From: Aquipuribacter sp. SD81
GTDB lineage: Bacteria; Actinomycetota; Actinomycetes; Actinomycetales; JBBAYJ01
Reading direction: 5' to 3'
Length of the DNA stretch: 64,000 bases
NCBI RefSeq assembly: GCF_037153975.1
Contig: NZ_JBBAYJ010000009.1
Coordinates: 79,925-143,924, forward strand
Notes under the pieces: model-generated
The model's input: the letters and a program-made list of their open reading frames with translations, nothing else
What the model was told of the DNA's origin: nothing
The model's database searches: none
Translations under genes and position numbers: made by a program
Part shown: in pieces, positions 50,932 to 60,241 of the stretch
How positions within the stretch are numbered: position 1 is the first letter of the stretch
How the letters are laid out: each line of letters opens with the position of its first letter

Positions 50932-52014
50932 ATGACCCGCACCATCCGTTTCCGCCGCTCCGCGCTCGCGGTCAGCTCGATCGCGGTCCTCGCGCTCGGG
51001 CTCGGCGCCTGCACCTCCAACGAGGCCCCGGCCGAGGAGGAGGCCGCCCCCGCCGAGTCCGGTGGCGCGGCCCCCGCGGAGGGCGAGGCCGCCGGCGGTG
51101 GCGCCAACGACGAGACCGGCGAGACCGTCACCATCGGCTTCTCGGCGCCCGCCGCCGACCACGGCTGGATGGCCGCCATCACGCGGGCCGCCGAGGAGCG
51201 CGCTGCCGAGTACGAGGACGTCGAGCTCGTCGTCGCCGAGGGCACCAACGACGTCAACGTCCAGATCAGCCAGATCGAGACGTTCATCAACGACGGCGTG
51301 GACGCCATCGTCCTGCTGCCGTTCGACGGCGCGGCCCTCACCGAGGTCGCGACGCAGGCCATGGAGGCCGGCATCACCGTCGTCAACGTCGACCGCGAGT
51401 TCTCCAGCCCGTTCGCCGCCCGCACGACCGTGCTCGGCGACAACTACGGCATGGGCGTCAGCGCCGGCACGTACATCTGCGAGCAGGTCGGCGACAACCC
51501 CGACGCCGTCGTCGCCGAGATCGCCGGCATCGACTCGCTGCCCCTCACCCAGGACCGCAGCCAGGGCTTCGCGGACGCGCTCAGCGACTGCGGCCTCGAC
51601 GTCGACAACCGCGTCGCCGCGGACTTCACCGTCCAGGGCGGCCAGGAGGCCGCGGCCAGCCTGCTGCAGGCGGCGCCGCAGATCGACGCCATCTGGAACC
51701 ACGACGACGACCAGGGTGTCGGCGTGCTCGCCGCCATCGACCAGGCCGGCCGCGACGAGTTCATCATGGTCGGCGGCGCGGGCTCCGCGAACGTCATGCG
51801 CGAGATCCAGGAGGGCGACTCCGTCCTCCAGGCCACGGTCATCTACCCCTCGACCCAGGCCGCGGACGGCATCTCGCTCGCTCGCCTCGTCGAGCAGAAC
51901 AAGGACCTGGGCGACCTCGTCTCGAACACCGTCCCGCGCGAGGTGCAGCTGTACGCGCCCGTCGTGACGGCGGACAACGTCGACCAGTACATCGACAGCG
52001 CGTTCGAGTCCTGA
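50932..52014 (+). CDS. Sugar ABC importer binding lipoprotein (module B)
   Basis: A 360-residue type I binding lipoprotein. Lipobox ALGLGACTS (about residues 20-28), then an Ala/Glu/Gly-rich linker to about 58. The fold shows TVTIGFSAPAADHGWMAAI, VDAIVLLPFDGAALTEVATQ, TVVNVDREFSSPFAA and IWNHDDDQGVGVLAAI, closest in feel to ribose/xylose binding proteins. GAGGAGA precedes the ATG. A terminator follows. Confidence 0.93.
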   Translation: MTRTIRFRRSALAVSSIAVLALGLGACTSNEAPAEEEAAPAESGGAAPAEGEAAGGGANDETGETVTIGFSAPAADHGWMAAITRAAEERAAEYEDVELVVAEGTNDVNVQISQIETFINDGVDAIVLLPFDGAALTEVATQAMEAGITVVNVDREFSSPFAARTTVLGDNYGMGVSAGTYICEQVGDNPDAVVAEIAGIDSLPLTQDRSQGFADALSDCGLDVDNRVAADFTVQGGQEAAASLLQAAPQIDAIWNHDDDQGVGVLAAIDQAGRDEFIMVGGAGSANVMREIQEGDSVLQATVIYPSTQAADGISLARLVEQNKDLGDLVSNTVPREVQLYAPVVTADNVDQYIDSAFES

Positions 52015-52031
52015 CCGACCGACGACCACGT

Positions 52032-52065
52032 GGTGGCGCGGACCCCTGCGGGGGTCCGCGTCACC
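52032..52065 (+). terminator. Terminator after the module B binding protein
   Basis: GGTGGCGCGGACCCC and GGGGTCCGCGTCACC form a 15-bp stem with one G-U type pair and a TGCG loop, 17 bases after the stop. Confidence 0.8.
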
Positions 52066-52116
52066 GCCCGGCAGGGTGGCGTCCCGGGACGGCGCCGCCC
52101 CAGGAAGGGAGGACCG

Positions 52117-53292
52117 ATGGGTCCTGACCACGCACCCGAGCTCGGTGTCGCCATGGTCGGCCACTCGTTCATGGGCGCCGCGCACTCGCAGGCCTGGTCC
52201 GTGGCGCCGCGCTTCTTCGACCTGCCGCGCCGCCCGCGCATGCGCGTGGTCGCCGGCCGGCGCGCCGAGGCCGTCGAGCAGGCGGCCCGCACACTGGGCT
52301 GGGAGGAGACCGAGACCGACTGGCGCAAGCTCCTCGTGCGCGACGACGTCCAGCTCATCGACATCTGCACCCCCGGTGACACGCACGCCGACATCGCCGT
52401 GGCGGCCCTCGAGGCCGGCAAGCACGTGCTGTGCGAGAAGCCGCTCGCGAACACGGTCGAGGAGGCCGAGCGCATGGCGGCCGCGGCCGACAAGGCCGCT
52501 GCCAACGGCGTCCGCGCCATGGTCGGCTTCACCTACCGCCGCGTGCCCGCCGTCGCGCTCGCCCGGCAGCTCGTGGCCGAGGGCCGGATCGGCACGGTCC
52601 GCCACGTCCGCGCCCAGTACCTGCAGGACTGGATCGCCGACGAGCAGGCCCCGATGTCGTGGCGCCTCGAGAAGGACAAGGCCGGCTCCGGCGCGCTGGG
52701 CGACATCGGCGCCCACGTCGTCGACATGGCGCAGTTCGTCACCGGCTCGAAGGTGAGCGGCGTGAGCGGGCTGCTCGAGACGTTCGTCGAGGAGCGTCCG
52801 CTCCCCGGGTCGTCCGGCAGCCTGCGCGGCGAGGCCGGCGAGGGCATGGGCCGGGTGACGGTCGACGACGCCGCGCTCTTCACCGCCCGGCTCGAGGGCG
52901 GCGCGGTCGCGGTCTTCGAGGCCACGCGCTTCGCGTGGGGTCGCAAGAACGCCATCCGCCTGGAGGTCAACGGCTCGAAGGGGTCGCTGGCCTTCGACTT
53001 CGAGGACATGAACGTCCTGCACTACTACGACGCCACGGAGGACCCGCTCGTCGCGGGCTTCCGGCGCATCTACGTGACCGAGCCCCAGCACCCGTACGTG
53101 GGCGCCTGGTGGCCGGCGGGCCACGGCCTGGGGTACGAGCACGGCTTCGTGCACCAGGTCGTCGACCTCGTGGGTGCCCTCGCCGAGGACCGTCAGCCGG
53201 AGCCGTCGTTCGCCGACGGCCTGCAGGTGCAGCGCGTCCTCGACGCGGTCGAGCGCAGCTCGGCCGCGTCCTCCGCCTGGCAGGCGGTCTAG
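52117..53292 (+). CDS. Gfo/Idh/MocA-family oxidoreductase (module B)
   Basis: A 391-residue NAD(P)-dependent sugar dehydrogenase, paralogue of the module A enzyme. Nucleotide site GVAMVGHSFMGAAHSQAW, EKP motif HVLCEKPLANTVEEAE, substrate region RAQYLQDWIADEQ, DIGAHVVDMAQFVTG. AGGAAGGGAGG precedes the ATG. Although it follows the importer's terminator, its position between importer and giant gene mirrors module A. Substrate unknown. Confidence 0.92.
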   Translation: MGPDHAPELGVAMVGHSFMGAAHSQAWSVAPRFFDLPRRPRMRVVAGRRAEAVEQAARTLGWEETETDWRKLLVRDDVQLIDICTPGDTHADIAVAALEAGKHVLCEKPLANTVEEAERMAAAADKAAANGVRAMVGFTYRRVPAVALARQLVAEGRIGTVRHVRAQYLQDWIADEQAPMSWRLEKDKAGSGALGDIGAHVVDMAQFVTGSKVSGVSGLLETFVEERPLPGSSGSLRGEAGEGMGRVTVDDAALFTARLEGGAVAVFEATRFAWGRKNAIRLEVNGSKGSLAFDFEDMNVLHYYDATEDPLVAGFRRIYVTEPQHPYVGAWWPAGHGLGYEHGFVHQVVDLVGALAEDRQPEPSFADGLQVQRVLDAVERSSAASSAWQAV

Positions 53293-53295
53293 GCC

Positions 53296-53333
53296 CCCGG
53301 GCCGCCCGCCGGGGCATCGGCGGGCGGTCCGGG
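53296..53333 (+). terminator. Terminator after the module B oxidoreductase
   Basis: CCCGGGCCGCCCGCC pairs with GGCGGGCGGTCCGGG (one G-U type pair) around an 8-base loop, starting 3 bases after the stop. Confidence 0.8.
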
Positions 53334-53410
53334 TCACCACATCCGTCCCTACGACCCGAGAGAGATCAGCAACGCCAACCCAGCCCCTCAGGACACAGAA
53401 CGGACGATCG

Positions 53411-56400
53411 ATGAGGATTGCACGTCACAGCCTGGATACACACCCGGGGAGGCGACGCGGACCGACCCGCGCCGCCCTCGCCGGGCTCGTCGGACTGGCC
53501 CTCCCGGCCGGTCTGCTCGTGGCTGCCCCTGCCATGGCCGCCACCGACGACAGCAGCGCCGAGGCCTCGGGCGCCGAGGTGGCCGCGGCCTCGGCCGAGG
53601 TCTCTGCCCTGGCCCCGCCCCCGGTCGGCGAAGGACGCTTCGACGTCCTCGTCTTCTCCAAGACCGCCGGCTTCCGCCACGGCAGCATCGAGGAGGGCAT
53701 CGCCGCCATCGAGCTCCTCGGTGAGGAGAACGACTTCAGCGTCACCGCCACCGAGGACGCGGCCGTCTTCTCCGAGGCGGGTCTCGCGCCGTTCGAGACC
53801 GTCGTCTTCCTCTCCACGACCGGTGACGTGCTCAACGCGAGCCAGGAGGCCGCGTTCGAGGCGTACATCGAGGGCGGCGGCGGCTTCGCCGGCATCCACT
53901 CCGCCTCCGACACCGAGTACGGCTGGGAGTTCTACGGCGACCTCGTCGGCGCGTACTTCCTCGGGCACCCGGCGAACCAGACGGCGACCGTCGTCGTGGA
54001 AGACCCGGCGCACCCGTCGACGGACTTCCTGCCGACCGAGTGGTCGCGCTTCGACGAGTGGTACAGCTTCCAGACCAACCCGCGCGACGACGTGCACGTG
54101 CTCGCCACGCTCGACGAGACGAGCTACAACCCGGGCACGAGCAACCGCATGGGTGCCGACCACCCGATCGCCTGGTGCCAGGAGGTCGAGGCCGGCCGCG
54201 CCTGGTACACCGCCCTCGGCCACACCGAGGAGAGCTACGTCGAGGCCGAGTTCCTCCAGCACGTGCTCGGCGGCATCGAGACCTCCGCGGGCGTCGTCTC
54301 GGCGGACTGCACCGCCACCCTCGACGGCAGCTTCGAGCGTGTCGCGCTGGACGAGAACACGCAGAACCCGATGGAGATCGACGTCGCCGACGACGGCCGC
54401 GTCTTCTACATCGAGCGTGACGGGCGCGTGCAGGTCATCGAGACCAACGGCCAGGTCCGGACCGTCCTCAACCTGGACGTGACGACCGTGCAGGAGTTCG
54501 GGCTCGTCGGCATCGTGCTCGACCCCGACTTCGCCGAGAACGGCTGGGTCTACCTCTACTACAGCCCCGGCCCGAGCACGTCCCCGGCCGACCTCGTCTC
54601 CCGCTTCACCATGGGCGAGACGAGCATCGACCCGGCCAGCGAGGAGGTCATCCTCCAGGTGCCCGTGCAGCGCGCGCAGTGCTGCCACGCCGGTGGTGCC
54701 CTCGAGTTCGACACCCAGGGCAACCTCTACATCGCCACGGGTGACAACACGAACCCGTTCGAGTCGCAGGGCTACACCCCGACCGACGAGCGCGCGGGCC
54801 GTGCGGCCTACGACGCCCAGCGGACCTCGGGCAACACCAACAGCCTGAGCGGCAAGATCCTGCGCATCACGCCGCAGGACGACGGCACGTACACGATCCC
54901 GGACGGCAACCTGTTCGAGCCCGGGACCGACCTGACCCGGCCGGAGATCTACGGCATGGGCTTCCGCAACCCGTTCCGCATCGGCATCGACCCGCTCACC
55001 GACAAGCTCATGGTCGGCGACTACGGCCCGGACGCCGGCGCCGGCAGCGCCGCACGCGGGCCCGACGGCCGCGTCGAGTGGTCGATCCTCGTGGAGCCGG
55101 GCAACTACGGCTGGCCGTACTGCCACGGCACCGCGGCCTACATCGACTGGAACTTCGCGACCAACACGGGCAGCGGCCTGTACGACTGCGACAGCCCGGT
55201 CAACGACAGCCCGAACAACACCGGTCTCACCGAGCTGCCGCCCGTCATCGAGCCGCAGATCTGGTACGGCCGTCAGTCCACGTCGGCCTACCCGGGCATC
55301 GGCACGGGCGGCGCGCCCATGGCGGGTCCCGCGTACGTGTACGACCCCGACCTGGAGTCCGACCGCAAGTGGCCGGAGTACTTCTCCGACAAGGCCCTCT
55401 TCGGTGAGTGGAACACCGGCCAGCTGTACAACATCCTCCTGGCGGAGGACCGGCTGTCCCCGGTGAAGGTCACAGAGTTCCTGCCCCGCGGCACGATCAT
55501 CAAGCCGATGGCCTGGGAGTGGGGCCCGGACGGCGCCCTCTACATCCTCGACTGGGGCTCGGGCTTCGGCGGCAACAACGCCGACTCCGGCGTCTACCGC
55601 ATCGACTACACCTCCGGCGCCCGCGCCGCGATCGTGCAGGTGAGCGCGGACGTCACCAGCGGTCCCGTGCCGCTGGAGGTGCAGTTCTCCTCCGAGGGCA
55701 CGCGCGACCCCAACGGCGGCGCGCTCACCTTCGCGTGGGACCTCGACGGCGACGGCACGGTGGACTCCACCGACCCGAACCCGTCCTTCACGTACGAGAC
55801 CGCGGGTGCCTACCAGGCGCTGCTCACGGTGACCACCGAGGGCGGCCGCGTCTCCACGGCCACGGTCAACATCGCGGCCGGCAACACGCGGCCGACGGTC
55901 GAGATCACCGGCCCGCCGGCCGGCGGCTTCACGGAGTTCGGTGACACCGTCGCCTACTCCGTCGAGGTCACCGACCCGGAGGACGACGCCGCCGGCGTCG
56001 ACACCTGCCCCGGCGTCCTCGTGAAGCCGGCGCTCGGGCACAACGACCACGGTCACCCGGGCGAGCAGTCGACCGGTTGCGAGGGCTCCTTCGTCGCGAC
56101 CATCGACGACAGCCACGGCCCCGAGGCCGACATCTTCGTCATCGTCGAGGCGGACTACACCGACGAGGGCGGCGCCAACGGTGCTCCCGCGCTGACCGGG
56201 TCCGACATCATCACGCTGCAGCCGAAGACGAAGCAGGCCGAGTACTTCGAGTCCACGGGCCGCACCGACGACGCCACCGGCGGCGGCGACGCGGGCGTGA
56301 CGACGGAGGCCACCTCCGACGACGCCGGGGGCTTCGAGAACCTCGGCTTCATCGAGGACGGGGACTACGTCTCCTACTCGCCGGTCAACTTCACCGGCAT

Positions 56401-59371
56401 CGACGGCGTCACGGTCCGGGCGGCCAGCCCGGGTGACGGCGGCCTCGTCGAGCTCCGCTGGAACGCGCCCGACGGTGAGCTCCTCGGCACCGTCGACGTC
56501 GCCGGCACCGGTGACTGGCAGGACTACGAGGACTTCTCCACCGACCTCGCGGACCTCCCGACCGAGACCGGTGAGCTGTTCGTCGTGTTCAAGTCGCGCG
56601 ACGGCGGCGACGGCAGCCTCATGAACGTCAACTGGTTCGAGTTCGAGGGCAAGGGCGTCAGCCTCAACAGCGCCCCCACGCTCGAGTCCGTCACGGCGAC
56701 GCCCAGCTCCGGCCAGGCGCCGCTCGCCGTCACCCTCGCCGCGGAGGTCTCCGACCTCGACGGCGACGACGTCACGGGCGTCTGGACGACCGGCATCGCC
56801 GGCGACCAGCCGCGCGAGGGCCTCACGACCGACGCGGTCTACACGGAGCCGGGCACCTACACGGCGACGTTCCGCGCGACCGACAGCCAGGGCGCGTTCC
56901 GCGTCCGGACGGTCGAGATCGAGGTCGAGTCCGAGCCGCTCACGCCGTGCTTCGGCGCGAAGTCGGACGACTTCGAGGGCGACAGCCTCGACACCGACCG
57001 CTGGGAGGTCGTGCGACCCGACGGCAACATCCGGTTCGAGGACGGGGCGATCGTCATCCCGACCTCGGCGACGGACATCTACCAGAACACCAACACGACG
57101 ACGAACATCGTCCTGCAGCCGCTCGAGCCGGGTGCCTTCCAGGCGACCACCAAGGTCACCATGGCGGCCCGTGAGCAGTACCAGCAGGCCGGTCTCGTCC
57201 TCTACGGCACGGACGACAACTACGTCAAGATGGTCATCCAGGGCCGCACCGCGTCGCCCGACGCCGCAGGCCGCGTCTTCCAGCTGCTGCGTGAGACCGA
57301 CGGTGTCGCGCAGGAGTGGAACACGGCCAACCTCGGCACGGCCTACCCGGACACGTACTGGGTGCGCCTCACCTCGACGAACGGGACGGACGTCACCGCG
57401 TCCTACTCCTCGGACGGCGAGACCTTCACCGACATGGGCCAGACGGTGTCGCTGAGCGGGATCACCAACCCGCGCATCGGCCTGCTGTCCCTCACCGGTG
57501 GCGGCCAGGAGCCGGTCGTCGACGCGGCGTTCGACTCCTTCACCATCACGCCCGACGACTCCGCCGGCCCCGTCAGCGTCAGCGACGAGTTCGACGGGTC
57601 CGAGCTGGACACCTGCCGCTGGCAGGTCGTGCGGCCCGAGCCGTCGGCGCTCACGGTGTCGGACGGGGTGCTCCGCATCCTCACGCCGAACGGTGACATC
57701 TACACCAACGGCAACCCGGAGACGGTGAGCAACTTCGTCCTCCAGGACGCGCCCGAGGGTGACTGGACGGTGGAGACCAAGGTCGACACCACCGCGCTGG
57801 TGCAGCAGTACCAGCAGGGCGGTCTGATCGCGTGGGTCGACGACGACAACTACGTCAAGTTCGACCACCTCGTGACCAGCGCCCTCGGTGCGGCCAACGT
57901 CGCCTCGAGCGTCGAGCTCCGCTCGGAGATCGCGGGCGCCATCCAGAACCCGCAGCCCAGCTCCGGCGCGGTCGCCCGCGGCGAGGTCTGGCTGCGGCTG
58001 ACCAAGACCGGGTCCACCTTCACCGGTGAGTACTCGCTCGACGGCACCACGTGGGTCGCCGTCGGCGGCACCACCGGCGTGCCGAACGCCGCGATCGCGA
58101 ACTCCGACGACCTCAAGGTCGGCGTGTTCACGATCGGCACCAACCAGGCGGCTCGGGTCCCGGTCACGTTCGACTACTTCCGCCTGCTGGGCGAGGAGGA
58201 GCCGGACGAGGACACGACCGCTCCGGAGGTCTCGGCGACCGTCGAGCCCGCGGAGCAGCCGGCCGAGGGCTACACGGGTCCCGTGACGGTCACCCTGACC
58301 GCCACGGACGACTCGCAGGCCACCGGTGGCGTCGTCTACACCGAGTACCGCCTCGACGGTGGTGACTGGACCGAGTACACGGCCCCGGTCACCGTCGACC
58401 CGGAGGTCGTCGGCTACGGCGAGCACACCTTCGAGTACCGGGCGAGCGACGCCAGCGGCAACGTGTCGGAGATCGGTTCGATCACGATGCTGTTCGACGA
58501 GCCCGAGGCCGAGGACACCGAGGCGCCCAGCGTCGACGTGACCCTCGACCCGGCGGAGCCCAACGGTGACAACGGCTGGTACACCAGCGCGATCACCGTG
58601 ACGGTCACCGCCGACGACGGCGAGGGCAGCGGCGTGGAGACCATCGAGTACCAGGTGGTCCCGGCGGCGCAGGCCGGTACGTGGGACGAGGACGCGACGA
58701 GCACCTACACGGAGCCCGTCACGATCGACGACGACGGCGAGTGGGCGCTCCACGTCCGCGCGACCGACGCCGCCGGCAACACCTCGGCCCCCGTGGTCGT
58801 CCCCTTCAACATCGACACGACGGCCCCCGAGGTCTCGGTCGACGGTGTCGAGGACGGCGCCACCTACGGGTCCTCGGAGGTCCTCGAGCTCGAGCTCGTC
58901 GCCGACGACGCCACCAGCGGTGTCGCCGACAGCGGGCTGACCCTCGACGGCGAGCCCGTCGACGGGCCGGTCGAGCTCTGGCTGCTGGAGCCCGGCGAGC
59001 ACGTGCTCGTCGGCACCGCCACGGACGTCGCGGGCTCCGCGACCGAGGTGACGGTGACCTTCACGGTCGAGGTCACCTTCGACGACGTCGAGACGATCGT
59101 CGGGTACCTCGTCGAGGCCGGCTCCGTGCCGTCCCGGACGGGTGACCAGATGGTCCGGTCCCTCGAGCGCATCGAGAAGCTCGCCGCCGACGGCAAGACG
59201 CGTCCGGCCCAGCAGCAGCTCGCCACGCTCGTCCGCACCGCCGAGCGCGGTGTCTCCGACGAGGACGCCCGCGGCATCCTCGTCGAGCAGCTCACCTGGC
59301 TGTCGGAGTCGCTGCCCACCGGCAGCGTCCCCGGCGGGTCCGCCCCCGGTAAGGGGAACGGCGGCCGGTGA
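53411..59371 (+). CDS. Secreted ThuA-GSDH-PKD multidomain giant protein with FIMAH-like end (module B)
   Basis: A 1986-residue exported protein. Signal peptide about 1-43. ThuA-like domain about 77-300 (VLVFSKTAGFRHGSIEEG, FAGIHSASDT, GADHPIAWCQ, YTALGHTEESYV). GSDH propeller about 308-733, with the vicinal cysteine motif QCCHAGGALEF and GMGFRNPFRIGID. PKD domain about 737-824, then a domain with GHNDHGHP (about 827-937), a CBM6-like region (941-1083), an Ig/PKD-like domain (1087-1175), two concanavalin-like domains (1177-1380, 1389-1595), three Ig-like domains (about 1597-1890) and a helical FIMAH-like C-terminus (IVGYLVEAGSVPSRTGDQMV). No sortase or membrane anchor. Same core as the module A giant, but with different C-terminal modules. 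Confidence 0.88.
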   Translation: MRIARHSLDTHPGRRRGPTRAALAGLVGLALPAGLLVAAPAMAATDDSSAEASGAEVAAASAEVSALAPPPVGEGRFDVLVFSKTAGFRHGSIEEGIAAIELLGEENDFSVTATEDAAVFSEAGLAPFETVVFLSTTGDVLNASQEAAFEAYIEGGGGFAGIHSASDTEYGWEFYGDLVGAYFLGHPANQTATVVVEDPAHPSTDFLPTEWSRFDEWYSFQTNPRDDVHVLATLDETSYNPGTSNRMGADHPIAWCQEVEAGRAWYTALGHTEESYVEAEFLQHVLGGIETSAGVVSADCTATLDGSFERVALDENTQNPMEIDVADDGRVFYIERDGRVQVIETNGQVRTVLNLDVTTVQEFGLVGIVLDPDFAENGWVYLYYSPGPSTSPADLVSRFTMGETSIDPASEEVILQVPVQRAQCCHAGGALEFDTQGNLYIATGDNTNPFESQGYTPTDERAGRAAYDAQRTSGNTNSLSGKILRITPQDDGTYTIPDGNLFEPGTDLTRPEIYGMGFRNPFRIGIDPLTDKLMVGDYGPDAGAGSAARGPDGRVEWSILVEPGNYGWPYCHGTAAYIDWNFATNTGSGLYDCDSPVNDSPNNTGLTELPPVIEPQIWYGRQSTSAYPGIGTGGAPMAGPAYVYDPDLESDRKWPEYFSDKALFGEWNTGQLYNILLAEDRLSPVKVTEFLPRGTIIKPMAWEWGPDGALYILDWGSGFGGNNADSGVYRIDYTSGARAAIVQVSADVTSGPVPLEVQFSSEGTRDPNGGALTFAWDLDGDGTVDSTDPNPSFTYETAGAYQALLTVTTEGGRVSTATVNIAAGNTRPTVEITGPPAGGFTEFGDTVAYSVEVTDPEDDAAGVDTCPGVLVKPALGHNDHGHPGEQSTGCEGSFVATIDDSHGPEADIFVIVEADYTDEGGANGAPALTGSDIITLQPKTKQAEYFESTGRTDDATGGGDAGVTTEATSDDAGGFENLGFIEDGDYVSYSPVNFTGIDGVTVRAASPGDGGLVELRWNAPDGELLGTVDVAGTGDWQDYEDFSTDLADLPTETGELFVVFKSRDGGDGSLMNVNWFEFEGKGVSLNSAPTLESVTATPSSGQAPLAVTLAAEVSDLDGDDVTGVWTTGIAGDQPREGLTTDAVYTEPGTYTATFRATDSQGAFRVRTVEIEVESEPLTPCFGAKSDDFEGDSLDTDRWEVVRPDGNIRFEDGAIVIPTSATDIYQNTNTTTNIVLQPLEPGAFQATTKVTMAAREQYQQAGLVLYGTDDNYVKMVIQGRTASPDAAGRVFQLLRETDGVAQEWNTANLGTAYPDTYWVRLTSTNGTDVTASYSSDGETFTDMGQTVSLSGITNPRIGLLSLTGGGQEPVVDAAFDSFTITPDDSAGPVSVSDEFDGSELDTCRWQVVRPEPSALTVSDGVLRILTPNGDIYTNGNPETVSNFVLQDAPEGDWTVETKVDTTALVQQYQQGGLIAWVDDDNYVKFDHLVTSALGAANVASSVELRSEIAGAIQNPQPSSGAVARGEVWLRLTKTGSTFTGEYSLDGTTWVAVGGTTGVPNAAIANSDDLKVGVFTIGTNQAARVPVTFDYFRLLGEEEPDEDTTAPEVSATVEPAEQPAEGYTGPVTVTLTATDDSQATGGVVYTEYRLDGGDWTEYTAPVTVDPEVVGYGEHTFEYRASDASGNVSEIGSITMLFDEPEAEDTEAPSVDVTLDPAEPNGDNGWYTSAITVTVTADDGEGSGVETIEYQVVPAAQAGTWDEDATSTYTEPVTIDDDGEWALHVRATDAAGNTSAPVVVPFNIDTTAPEVSVDGVEDGATYGSSEVLELELVADDATSGVADSGLTLDGEPVDGPVELWLLEPGEHVLVGTATDVAGSATEVTVTFTVEVTFDDVETIVGYLVEAGSVPSRTGDQMVRSLERIEKLAADGKTRPAQQQLATLVRTAERGVSDEDARGILVEQLTWLSESLPTGSVPGGSAPGKGNGGR

Positions 59372-60171
59372 GCACGCGAACCGCCGGGCGGCCGGGTTCC
59401 GGCCGGCCGCCCGGCACCCGCTCCCCGGCCCGGGGCACCGCCCCGGGCCGGGGGGGCGGTGACGCCACCTCGAGCCCGGTCCGGGCGGGGGCTGCCAGCC
59501 CCCGCCCGGCCCGGGCCCGGCTCGTCGTGCCGCTGACGGCCGCCCTCGTCGGTCTCCTCGTCGGGGTCGGACTCGGCGGTGCCGCGCCGCTCCCCGGTGG
59601 CTCCGGCGCCTCGCCCGAGGGGGCCCCGAGCGCCGCCGCGGACGACCCGCTCGCCGAGCGCGTCGCCGAGCTGCGCGCCGAGGCCGAGGAGCGCGACGCC
59701 GAGGCCTACGACCGGCTCGTCGCCGACGTGCAGGGCCTGCTGCCGGAGCTCACCCCCGTCGTCGAGGCCGCGGCGGTCCACGCCGAGCCCGGCGCCCCCG
59801 TCCCCTCCGCCGAGGACGCCGCCGCGTGGCACGCGGTCGCCACCGAGGCGGCCTCGGTCCTCGAGGACCCCCCGAGCGCGGGCACCGACGTCAACGTCGC
59901 CCGCGCCGCCTTCGCCGCCTCGCTCGTGCAGCTCGAGGCCGCGACCACCGCCTTCCAGCAGGCCGCCGCCGGCGCCACCGGGGCCGGCGACGCCGAGGCC
60001 GCCATGCGGCCTGCCGTGCTGTCGCTGCAGGGCGCCGCCGCGACCTGGTCCGTCGGCGCGACCCAGCTCGACGCCGTCTCCGTGGCACGCGACCGTGGCC
60101 ACGTGCACCTGTACCTCCCGCCCGTCAGCGGCAGCGGGGCGCTCACCGCCGACCCGGAGGCCGCGCCCTGA
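59368..60171 (+). CDS. Membrane-anchored companion protein of the ThuA-GSDH giant (module B)
   Basis: A 267-residue protein beginning at a GTG that overlaps the giant gene's stop (GTGA), so the two are translationally coupled. Basic N-tail of about 50 residues, membrane segment [20 protein letters not shown], then an acidic/alanine-rich helical outer domain ([20 protein letters not shown]) ending in [15 protein letters not shown]. Homologous in layout and ending to 45778-46470. Two perfect GC hairpins lie inside the first third of the coding sequence, so the real start might be further downstream (for example the GTG at 59527), but the basic N-tail matches the paralogue. Function unknown. Confidence 0.78.
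   Translation: MSTRTAGRPGSGRPPGTRSPARGTAPGRGGGDATSSPVRAGAASPRPARARLVVPLTAALVGLLVGVGLGGAAPLPGGSGASPEGAPSAAADDPLAERVAELRAEAEERDAEAYDRLVADVQGLLPELTPVVEAAAVHAEPGAPVPSAEDAAAWHAVATEAASVLEDPPSAGTDVNVARAAFAASLVQLEAATTAFQQAAAGATGAGDAEAAMRPAVLSLQGAAATWSVGATQLDAVSVARDRGHVHLYLPPVSGSGALTADPEAAP
59423..59453 (+). terminator. Hairpin inside the companion gene, first copy
   Basis: CCCCGGCCCGGGGC, loop ACC, GCCCCGGGCCGGGG: a perfect 14-bp stem 51 bases after the giant gene's stop, where a terminator would be expected, yet within the overlapping reading frame. Confidence 0.6.
59481..59509 (+). terminator. Hairpin inside the companion gene, second copy
   Basis: CCGGGCGGGGGCT, loop GCC, AGCCCCCGCCCGG: a perfect 13-bp stem 27 bases after the first hairpin. 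Confidence 0.6.
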
Positions 60172-60241
60172 GCGGGCCGGCTCCCACCCGCAGTCCGTCG
60201 TCCGAGAAGTCCGCACACGTCACCGTCACCCAGGAGGAGAC

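Noticed and set aside
53366..59002. Very long minus-strand open frame opposite the module B giant
   Set aside because: Same shadow effect; the plus strand has a signal peptide, known domains and a ribosome binding context.
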